Source of the DNA: Clostridiales bacterium
GTDB lineage: Bacteria; Bacillota; Clostridia; Oscillospirales; QAMX01
Assembly (NCBI GenBank): GCA_012514045.1
Contig: JAAZBA010000320.1
Coordinates: forward strand, 1-12,976
DNA: 12,976 bases
Reading direction: 5' to 3'
The notes beneath the pieces are model-generated. The model worked only from the letters and a program-made list of their open reading frames with translations. It was not told the DNA's origin and did no database searches. The position numbers and the translations under genes are program-made. Each line of letters begins with the position of its first letter. The stretch's first letter is position 1. This document shows positions 6,922 to 12,976 of this stretch, in pieces.

Positions 6922-7674
6922 TTAGAATTCAATCCCGAAATAGATCTTTCGCACCTCGGCTTTGCGTTCCTCGGTCTCCATTATTTCGGTATAAACGCTG
7001 TCACCGGAGAAGATCTTAAATTCGTCTCCGGAGATGGTAAATCTGCCGTCCTCGGTTTTTATGCAAGCCATATCAGACTGGCGGAAAAACGAATTCGGGT
7101 GGCGTTGGCAATAGTAGTCGACAGAGACGAAATCGATGTCGTACTGCTTTTCTTCGGTGAAGCAGTAATAATCTTCCCAGCCTCTGCTTGTCTTTTCCTC
7201 AATTACCCAGCCGAATATATCGTCACGCCTGAAGCGGTACTCTGTATCTCCGCTGTCCTGCGGGATACTTTCAATAAGTTTCAGAGGGTAGGTGGGACAG
7301 GAACCGCCAACTCCGACGTCGCATATATAGGAGCCTTCGGGAAGTTCAACGCGCAGCACCCTGTGACGGCGCATGGGTATGTCGTGTTCCTTGTTTCGGA
7401 GAAATCTGCCGAAATACTCGGTTACATCATAGCCAAAAGATCTGAGAAGCCAGGTGAAAGCGCCGTTGAGCTCGAAGCAGTAGCCCCCTCTGCGGCGTTT
7501 CACAATTTTGTCAAGCACATGCTCAATTTCCAGGTCGAACTCCACATCACGGCGGATATCGAAGTTCTCATAGGGTATGGTGTGAAGATGGCAATACTGG
7601 AGCCGAAAGAGGTTTTCCCTTGTAAGTTCCCTTGTACCGTCGTAGCCTATTCTGTCAAGGTATTTTTCAAGCAT
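6922..7674 (-). CDS. Arylamine N-acetyltransferase (NAT) family protein
   Basis: The 250-aa cytosolic protein is slightly shorter than the usual 260-280 aa. The cysteine-protease-like triad is intact: Cys66 in RRGGYCFELN, His104 in MRRHRVLRVE, and Asp119 in YICDVGVGG. The N-terminal LDRIGY...L--L---H...IPYENFDI pattern is also family-typical. Known NATs move acetyl (or another acyl) groups from acyl-CoA to arylamines, arylhydrazines or related amines. A few relatives form amides in natural-product synthesis. The gene starts 3 bp after the rhaA stop with only a weak AAGAGA ribosome site, so it is probably translated by coupling to rhaA. It is the last gene of the rhamnose operon before the terminator. 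Why a NAT should be coexpressed with rhamnose catabolism is not known. The substrate cannot be inferred. Confidence 0.92.
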   Translation of the reverse strand: MLEKYLDRIGYDGTRELTRENLFRLQYCHLHTIPYENFDIRRDVEFDLEIEHVLDKIVKRRRGGYCFELNGAFTWLLRSFGYDVTEYFGRFLRNKEHDIPMRRHRVLRVELPEGSYICDVGVGGSCPTYPLKLIESIPQDSGDTEYRFRRDDIFGWVIEEKTSRGWEDYYCFTEEKQYDIDFVSVDYYCQRHPNSFFRQSDMACIKTEDGRFTISGDEFKIFSGDSVYTEIMETEERKAEVRKIYFGIEF

Positions 7675-7677
7675 AAG

Positions 7678-8931
7678 TTATCTCTTGGAGGTTACGTCGT
7701 TTTCGTACTTGCGAACGTTCTCAAGCCAGCAGTCTCTTGCGGGCATATCTTTTGTCTCGCAGTAGTAATCCCATACAGCGCCGAGAGGATATGTTTTGTA
7801 CTCTTCGGTGAGAGCCAGACGGGCGGTTGCATCGCCTTTAAGCTCGCTTGCCTGAAGCGCGGCAACGGGCTCAAGGAGAGCCTTCAGGAGGGCTTTCTTT
7901 GTGTTCCTTGTGCCGATCACCCAGGCGGCGATACGGTTGATGGAGCCGTCGAAGTAGTCAAGGGCGATATTTGTGCGGTCAAGGGCGTCGGCGCGGACGA
8001 TTTCAGACATGAGAGCGGTGAGCTCGTCGTCAAAAGCAACAACATGGTCGCTGTCCCAGCGTATCGGACGGCTTACATGGAGAAGGATCTCGCTAAGGTA
8101 GCATAGGAGAGCGGAGTACTTGGAACTGACGACCTCTGTGGGATGGAAGTGGCCTGTGTCAAGGGTGAGCATGACATTGGGATTGGCCATGGCGTAGCCC
8201 ATGAAGAATTCGTGAGAGCCCACGACATAGGCTTCGCTGCCGATGCCGAAAAGTTTGGACTCAACGGCGTCCTTTGTGAAAGCGGGATCAACGGGAACAG
8301 AGAATATTTCATCAAGAGCGTCTTTCATGCGGGCGCGGGGACCATAGGAGTCCATGGGGCGCTCTTTGCAGCCGTCAGGCATCCAAAAGTTATTGGCAGC
8401 ACGGAAGCCCGTCTTACGTCCGAGATATTCGGCGATGACTCTTGTTCTTTTGCCGTGCTCGATCCAAAACTTGCGCACGCCCTCATCGGCGGCGGAAAGG
8501 GTACCGTTGTCGGAGAGGGGATGGGAGAAGAAAGTGGGGTTAAAGTCGAGACCTATGCCTTTGGCTTTAGCCCAGTTAGCCCAGTTGTCAAAGTGCTTTG
8601 GCTCGATAGCGTCACGGTCTACCTTTACATCGGACTCAAGATAGAAAGCGTGAATGTTGACCTTCTTGGGACCGGGGATAAGGGAGAGAGCTACATCGAT
8701 ATCAGCCCGGAGCTCTTCGGCGTTTCTTGCCTTGCCCGGATAGTTGCCTGTGGACATGATACCGCCTGTAAGCTCGCCGCCGGTGTTTTCAAAGCCGCCT
8801 ACATCGTCGCCCTGCCAGCAGTGCATCGATACGGGGATTGTATCCAGCTTTGCTAAAGCCTCGTCTGTGTTGACTCCGATGGCCGCGTACTGTTCACGGG
8901 CCAGCTCATATGCCTTAAGAATGTTTGACAT
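7678..8931 (-). CDS. rhaA: L-rhamnose isomerase
   Basis: The 417-aa protein converts L-rhamnose to L-rhamnulose in the cytosol, the first step of the pathway. It is of full family length. Highly characteristic segments are SMHCWQGDDVGGFE (35-48), GLDFNPTFFSHP (127-138), NNFWMPDG (180-187), VESKLFGIGSE (223-233), LDTGHFHPTE (257-266), and the RWDSDHVV/DYFDGSINR blocks. By spacing, Glu224, Asp258, His261, His285, Asp293, Asp295 and Asp325 correspond to the two-metal site known from the E. coli enzyme. AGGAGG (complement of 8940-8945), 8 nt before the ATG, fixes the start. It is the fourth gene of the operon, 34 bp after rhaEW and 3 bp before the acetyltransferase. Confidence 0.98.
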   Translation of the reverse strand: MSNILKAYELAREQYAAIGVNTDEALAKLDTIPVSMHCWQGDDVGGFENTGGELTGGIMSTGNYPGKARNAEELRADIDVALSLIPGPKKVNIHAFYLESDVKVDRDAIEPKHFDNWANWAKAKGIGLDFNPTFFSHPLSDNGTLSAADEGVRKFWIEHGKRTRVIAEYLGRKTGFRAANNFWMPDGCKERPMDSYGPRARMKDALDEIFSVPVDPAFTKDAVESKLFGIGSEAYVVGSHEFFMGYAMANPNVMLTLDTGHFHPTEVVSSKYSALLCYLSEILLHVSRPIRWDSDHVVAFDDELTALMSEIVRADALDRTNIALDYFDGSINRIAAWVIGTRNTKKALLKALLEPVAALQASELKGDATARLALTEEYKTYPLGAVWDYYCETKDMPARDCWLENVRKYENDVTSKR

Positions 8932-8965
8932 GTGTTTTTCCTCCTGTATATATCTATATCGCCGC

Positions 8966-10921
8966 TTAATGCAGCATTTCCTGACCGCCTGTTACCGGCA
9001 ACGCCTGACCGGTTTCATACTTTTGCTCTATAATGTAGAATATAGCGACCGCCACGTCACGGATGTGGACGCCGCGATGCATGGGGATTTTGGATTCATA
9101 GAATGATTTGACATCGGCGACCGTTATTGCTCCCGGCACCTTGCCGCTTTTTAGATATTGTACGAACAGACCTTTTTCCGGATCGCTCCAGAGAGGACCG
9201 TCAAAGAAATTGCCGGGACATATAGCGTTGACCTTGATGCCGTCTCCCACAAGCTCAAGGGCAAAGGATTGTACAAGACCTATGCCGCCGAACTTTCCGC
9301 CAGCGTAGGCAAAGTTGCGGTTGGAGCCTGTAAGACCGGACTTGGAATTTATCTGAATGATGTCAAATGTAGCGTCGCTGTTATATTTGCGCTCAACCTT
9401 CATGATTCTGGATACATACTTTGTACCCAGGAAGAAAGCGGTATAGTTGATCTTTGTGGAGAGCTCAAAGTTGGCAAGCGTCATGTCCTCGAGACCGCCG
9501 GCTCTTACGATGCCGGCATTGGAGATGAAAATATCGATGCCGCCGAACTCTATAGCTGTGGAGTAAGCCATCTTCTTCACATCTTCCTCATCGCCTACAT
9601 TGGCAGAGATGGGGACAGCTATTCCTGCGCCGAATCTGTCGCAAAGTTCCTCGCAAACGGATACAACACCGGCGTAGTTTAGGTCAGCCGCGGCTATGCA
9701 GGCGCCTTCGCTTGCCAGCTCCTCAGCGATACCCTTGCCGAAACCTTGGGCAGCGCCTGTTATAAGGGCTACCTTGCCGGCAAGTCTTCCGGCTCCGCCC
9801 TTGTTGGATACGCCTTTACGGTAACGCTCAACCTCCCAGTTGCTGATGGCGTCGATAAGCTCTTGAGGCAGGGGTCTCGCTCCGCCGAAGAAGGAGGCAT
9901 AGAAAGCTACCTTTACAGCGTCACAGAAGAGAAGCTTGGCGTTGACAACCTCACGCCTTGTGTCGGCGCAGACGAACACACCAAGGTTTTGGATACCGAT
10001 GATCTTCGGAGCGTGACCTTTCCGTGCGACATACTCCGTCACGGCGCCCGAAAGCTTGGAGCTTGCATCGTCAAGGTCGTCCGCTTCAATGAACATGGGG
10101 TCGGTGCCGCAGTATACTATATGATCCGGGGAGAAGGTGGTGTGGATTTTGCCAAAGCTCTTCTTTGTTTCAACAGCTTCCATGATGGCTTTGTTGTGCA
10201 CAAATGACACTGAGCTGCAGCCGGTGACTGCTCTTAAAGCGGGAGCGAGAAGGGCAGCCGCCTCAAAGTTGTATTCGCACTCGGATAAATCGGGCTTGGA
10301 GGTGATATTTGACTCCAGCTTCTCATAAAGGCGGCTCATTCTGTACTCTATCTCCAGAAGCGTTGTGCCGCCGGTGAATACGCCGTGATTCTCAAGGAAG
10401 ATGTAGAGGGGGAGCTTGTTGTGCGCAGCCTTAAAGGCTTCAAGAGCCTCATTTACTTTGACGGAGAGGATGTACCCGGGCATTGTGGGCTCGATCCAAA
10501 TGCCGTCATCGGAGAAATTATTGTCAAAGAACTCCTTGCCCTTCTCGGAGCAGACAAGACCGCCCACTACCGTAGGGTGGAGATGCAGCACAAGGCTGTA
10601 GGGGAGGATGTGATGAAGCAAAGCCTCAACGCTTGGTCTCTTGTGCTCCTCGCCGGGACAACGGGCTGCCAGCATATCCGCGAGAACTTCTTTTTCACGC
10701 TCATCAAAATCTTCGGAGTACCTGTTCTCGAAGATTTTATCAAGCTTTGCTCTTTCAAGCTTTACGAAGCCATCTTCATCGATCGTGGCAAGGGCGTTGC
10801 CGGAGGCTTTGACATATATGAAATGTGTATCCTTAAAGGATGTGTTACCGCCGCCAGCAAGCACGTACTCCGGATTGGAGCCGTACTTTCTGGACATTGT
10901 AACAAGTGCCGCGATGCTCAT
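8966..10921 (-). CDS. rhaEW: Bifunctional rhamnulose-1-phosphate aldolase / L-lactaldehyde dehydrogenase (SDR)
   Basis: The 651-aa fusion has two domains. Residues about 1-360 form a class II aldolase/adducin domain: GGGNTSFK (23-30), Zn ligands His113 and His115 in HLHP, and His179 in ENHG. Residues about 378-650 form a classical short-chain dehydrogenase: TGAAQGFG (388-395) for NAD(P) binding, ISNAG (466-470), Ser526, and Tyr539-x3-Lys543 as the catalytic set. In Bacillus and Chloroflexus this fusion (RhaEW, YuxG type) splits L-rhamnulose-1-phosphate into DHAP and L-lactaldehyde and oxidises the latter, presumably to L-lactate. All key residues of both halves are present, so both activities are expected. 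The start ATG 10921 has an AAGGAAGGG site. Gaps of 37 and 34 bp to rhaB and rhaA indicate one operon. Family assignment is firm; the redox direction is inferred from relatives. Confidence 0.95.
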   Translation of the reverse strand: MSIAALVTMSRKYGSNPEYVLAGGGNTSFKDTHFIYVKASGNALATIDEDGFVKLERAKLDKIFENRYSEDFDEREKEVLADMLAARCPGEEHKRPSVEALLHHILPYSLVLHLHPTVVGGLVCSEKGKEFFDNNFSDDGIWIEPTMPGYILSVKVNEALEAFKAAHNKLPLYIFLENHGVFTGGTTLLEIEYRMSRLYEKLESNITSKPDLSECEYNFEAAALLAPALRAVTGCSSVSFVHNKAIMEAVETKKSFGKIHTTFSPDHIVYCGTDPMFIEADDLDDASSKLSGAVTEYVARKGHAPKIIGIQNLGVFVCADTRREVVNAKLLFCDAVKVAFYASFFGGARPLPQELIDAISNWEVERYRKGVSNKGGAGRLAGKVALITGAAQGFGKGIAEELASEGACIAAADLNYAGVVSVCEELCDRFGAGIAVPISANVGDEEDVKKMAYSTAIEFGGIDIFISNAGIVRAGGLEDMTLANFELSTKINYTAFFLGTKYVSRIMKVERKYNSDATFDIIQINSKSGLTGSNRNFAYAGGKFGGIGLVQSFALELVGDGIKVNAICPGNFFDGPLWSDPEKGLFVQYLKSGKVPGAITVADVKSFYESKIPMHRGVHIRDVAVAIFYIIEQKYETGQALPVTGGQEMLH

Positions 10922-10929
10922 GATATAAT

Positions 10930-10958
10930 TCCCTTCCTTATTCTATCCTTATTTAGTT
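10930..10958 (-). other. rhaB-rhaEW gap with duplicated purine-rich ribosome-site-like unit
   Basis: On the - strand, AATAAGGA occurs twice with an 11-bp period (complements of 10946-10953 and 10935-10942). The copy nearer rhaEW extends into AAGGAAGGG, the likely ribosome binding site, about 8 nt before the ATG. The duplication may give a standby ribosome site or may be chance in a purine-rich leader. Confidence 0.4.
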
Positions 10959-12428
10959 TTATTTAATGATCTTGACGAATCTGTTGTATGCATCGTCCCA
11001 CTCCGCCGCGTTCTTCGGCTCGTAGACGGTGACAGGATATGAGCGTTCAACGCACTCTCTGGCCTCGGCTACATCCTTGAAGCAGCCGTCTGTGATGAGC
11101 TGAGTGAGGATGTTGCCTGTAGCGGTAGCCTCGGTGGGACCTGCCACAACGGTTTTGCCGGTAGCGCAGGCGGTGTACTCGCAAAGGAGCTTGTCCTTGC
11201 AGCCGCCGCCGATAATGTGGAGAACATCAATCTTTTTGCCGGTAAGACGCTCAAGCTGCTCAATGTTGCGGCGATACTTGAGGGCGAGACTCTCTGTGAT
11301 GGTTCTTGAGATGTCTCCTTTTGTTTCCGGCAAAGGCTGATTTGTAGCGGCGCAGAAATCCGCGATTCTCTGCGGCATATTGCCGGGGCGGACAAACTCA
11401 GGATAGTCCGGGTCAATAAAGCGCTGCAGAGGCTTTGAGGCGGCGGTGAGCACGTCGATGTCCTTAAAGGACATGTCGCTGCCCTCACGCTGCCATTGAC
11501 GGCGCGACTCCTGCATGAGCCAAAGGCCGATGATGTTCTTCAGGAAGCGGATTGTATTTCCCACGCCGCCTTCGTTTGTGAAGTTGGCGTCAAATGTTTC
11601 ATCGTTAATAAGTGGACGGTCAAGCTCCATGCCCAGAAGAGACCAGGTGCCGGAGGAAAGATATGCCCAGTTGCCTGTCTTGTTCTTTACGGGAACAGCG
11701 GCAACGGCGGAGGCGGTGTCATGTCCGGCGGTGGCAATGACATCGAGGGGCTTTACGTTGAGTTCCTCTGCGACCTTGGCGGAGAGAGGCCCTAGCTTTG
11801 TGCCGCAGGGCACAATATCCCTGAGGATATGCTGTTTGATACCCAGATCAGAGAGAAGGGATCTGTCCCAGTCTCTGGTATTTGCGTCCAGCATCTGGGA
11901 GGTGGACGCAATGGAGTACTCGCTGACTTTGGCTCCGGAGAGGTAGTAGTTTATCAGATCCGGGGTGAAGAGCATGGAATCAGTCATGTCGATAAGCTCA
12001 GGGGAACGGGTAGAGATATAGTAGAGCTGGAAAATGGTGTTGATATCCATTATCTGTATGCCGGTGGAGGCGTATACACGCTCTGCGGGCACCTTTTTGA
12101 ATACCTCTTCCGGCATGGGGATATTTCTTGCGTCACGGTAGTGGACGGGATTGTCCACAAGGCGTCCGTTTTTGTCGATAAGCCCGAAGTCAACGCCCCA
12201 GGTGTCTACTCCCATGCTTTCACAGCTTAGTGAGGATGCTTTCTGTATACCCAGCTTTATATTGTATATGAGACGCTGGAAATCCCAATAGAAGGTGTCG
12301 CCTAAAGTTACGGGATCGTTTGAAAAACGATGCAGCTCCTCAAGGGTGAGCTTGCTACCGTCAAAGGAGCCGGCAATGACGCGGCCTGAGGAGGCTCCCA
12401 GGTCAAACGCGAGTACTTTCTTTGGCAT
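10959..12428 (-). CDS. rhaB: L-rhamnulokinase
   Basis: This FGGY-family cytosolic kinase phosphorylates L-rhamnulose to L-rhamnulose-1-phosphate with ATP. From the chosen start it has 489 aa, the same length as E. coli RhaB. Motifs are AFDLGASSGR (7-16, phosphate-1), GVDTWGVDFGLID (73-85), AGHDTASAVAA (234-244) with catalytic Asp237 at the E. coli position, LSSGTWSLLG (257-266, phosphate-2), and the late GGGCKDKLLC adenosine-site block. The open frame could begin 33 bp earlier at 12461, but ATG 12428 is preferred. It has AAAGGA 9 nt upstream, it begins directly with the conserved MPKKVLAFDLG strand, and it avoids overlapping the regulator gene, leaving a 22-bp gap. Confidence 0.97.
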   Translation of the reverse strand: MPKKVLAFDLGASSGRVIAGSFDGSKLTLEELHRFSNDPVTLGDTFYWDFQRLIYNIKLGIQKASSLSCESMGVDTWGVDFGLIDKNGRLVDNPVHYRDARNIPMPEEVFKKVPAERVYASTGIQIMDINTIFQLYYISTRSPELIDMTDSMLFTPDLINYYLSGAKVSEYSIASTSQMLDANTRDWDRSLLSDLGIKQHILRDIVPCGTKLGPLSAKVAEELNVKPLDVIATAGHDTASAVAAVPVKNKTGNWAYLSSGTWSLLGMELDRPLINDETFDANFTNEGGVGNTIRFLKNIIGLWLMQESRRQWQREGSDMSFKDIDVLTAASKPLQRFIDPDYPEFVRPGNMPQRIADFCAATNQPLPETKGDISRTITESLALKYRRNIEQLERLTGKKIDVLHIIGGGCKDKLLCEYTACATGKTVVAGPTEATATGNILTQLITDGCFKDVAEARECVERSYPVTVYEPKNAAEWDDAYNRFVKIIK

Positions 12429-12450
12429 GATATCAAATCCTTTCAATATC

Positions 12451-12976
12451 CTACTTGGCAATTATTATTTCAACGTCTTGCTTTCTGATTTCTTCTTCCC
12501 AGCCCTGGGGAAGAACCTCGTCGGTGATTATAGTGTCTATGTCCTCAAGCTTCGCGGTGGCGGAAAAGCCCACCCGGTCAAACTTCGTTTTATCACATAG
12601 GAAAGTGCGATGTTTGGCTCTTGTTATCATGATCTTGCGCATTTCGCTTTCCGGCTCAGTGGAGTCCATAAGTCCTGTCTGAGGGGAAAAGCCTTTACAG
12701 GAGAAGAACAGATGATCCGCAAGATATGAGCCTATGACGTTCTCCGCCGCTCTGCCTGTGTATGAGAGGCTGGCATGACGGAGCACTCCGCCTGTACAGA
12801 TAAGGTTTATGTCCCGGCAGTCAGCCAGCTCAAGGATTATACGCTCGGCGTTTGTGATAACGGTGATGCCCTGCTTGTTCTTCAGGTGCTTTGCCACATA
12901 AAGAGCGGAGGTGGATGCGTCAAGGATGACGGTTTCACCATTACGAACCCGCTTTGCGGCTTCCTTTCCTATTTTA
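12451..12976 (-). CDS. DeoR-family transcriptional regulator, C-terminal effector domain (N-terminus outside window)
   Basis: The frame is open from the right edge of the window to TAG 12453-12451, giving 175 codons. It begins KIGKEAAKRV, the usual start of the DeoR sensor domain after the winged-helix DNA-binding part, which must lie beyond the window. Family motifs are GETVILDASTSALYVAKHL, TVITN, LICTGGVLR, SYTGRAAE, HLFFSCKGF/GLMDS, a short E-E-M-K-M segment, FLCDKTKFDRVGF and DTIITDE. These domains resemble phosphosugar isomerases and sense sugar phosphates. Its position as the first visible gene of the operon suggests it controls the rha genes, like the DeoR-type RhaR of Bacillus, with L-rhamnulose-1-phosphate as a plausible effector. 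The operon promoter and operator are expected upstream, outside the window. Confidence 0.93.
   Translation of the reverse strand, partial: KIGKEAAKRVRNGETVILDASTSALYVAKHLKNKQGITVITNAERIILELADCRDINLICTGGVLRHASLSYTGRAAENVIGSYLADHLFFSCKGFSPQTGLMDSTEPESEMRKIMITRAKHRTFLCDKTKFDRVGFSATAKLEDIDTIITDEVLPQGWEEEIRKQDVEIIIAK

Noticed and set aside
7099..8106. 335-codon open frame on the + strand opposite the acetyltransferase and rhaA
   Set aside because: It spans two well-identified - strand genes, has no promoter or ribosome site and resembles no family.
12429..12461. Longer 500-aa version of rhamnulokinase starting at 12461
   Set aside because: The extra 11 residues are not part of the kinase fold and overlap the regulator gene. 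The ATG at 12428 has a better-placed AAAGGA and gives the E. coli-like length of 489.
12895..12897. GTG 12897 as the start of the DeoR-family gene
   Set aside because: The frame stays open to the window edge, and the upstream residues (KIGKEAAKRV...LDASTSALYV) are the normal beginning of the DeoR effector domain, so the gene simply runs off the window.
1..12976. CRISPR array, tRNA/rRNA genes, insertion sequence, phage or defence system
   Set aside because: I saw no regularly spaced long repeats, no cloverleaf or rRNA-like stretch, no transposase or integrase motifs and no defence-type domains on either strand.

Overview
The window looks like a chromosomal carbohydrate-catabolism region of an anaerobic, low-to-medium GC Firmicute, probably a gut-type clostridium. 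The grounds are AGGAGG-type ribosome binding sites, sigma-A-like TTGAAA/TATAAT promoters, a DeoR-type regulator, and a rhamnose pathway built on the fused aldolase/dehydrogenase known from Bacillus. This assignment is inference: there is no rRNA or other phylogenetic marker, and a Lentisphaerae- or Verrucomicrobia-type gut bacterium is not excluded.

Layout, left to right. On the + strand (1-4417) lie the 3' end of a probable glycosyltransferase, a fused acyl-CoA:carboxylate CoA-transferase starting 2 bp after it, a short array of degenerate AAGCTT-containing octamer repeats, and a large signal-less protein (884 aa) that looks like a six-hairpin (alpha/alpha-barrel) glycosidase of a family I cannot name. 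A 290-bp intergenic region follows, with two promoter candidates and a palindrome. It leads into a two-gene + strand unit: a DegT/StrS-type PLP aminotransferase and a hydroxypyruvate-isomerase-like TIM-barrel isomerase. That unit ends at a long bidirectional terminator (about 6870-6908).

On the - strand, converging on the same terminator, is one compact operon transcribed from right to left. It runs DeoR-family regulator (N-terminus outside the window), rhaB (rhamnulokinase), rhaEW (rhamnulose-1-phosphate aldolase fused to a short-chain dehydrogenase), rhaA (L-rhamnose isomerase) and an arylamine N-acetyltransferase. All gaps are 3-37 bp.

Together the - strand genes predict L-rhamnose -> L-rhamnulose -> L-rhamnulose-1-phosphate -> DHAP + L-lactaldehyde, with the fused dehydrogenase probably oxidising lactaldehyde to L-lactate. 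The unexpected member is the N-acetyltransferase, which has an intact Cys-His-Asp triad and sits 3 bp behind rhaA. No rhamnose transporter, mutarotase or secreted rhamnosidase is visible. The + strand aminotransferase/isomerase pair and the intracellular glycosidase-like protein may handle a second, unidentified sugar or amino-sugar. That pairing is the least explained part of the window.
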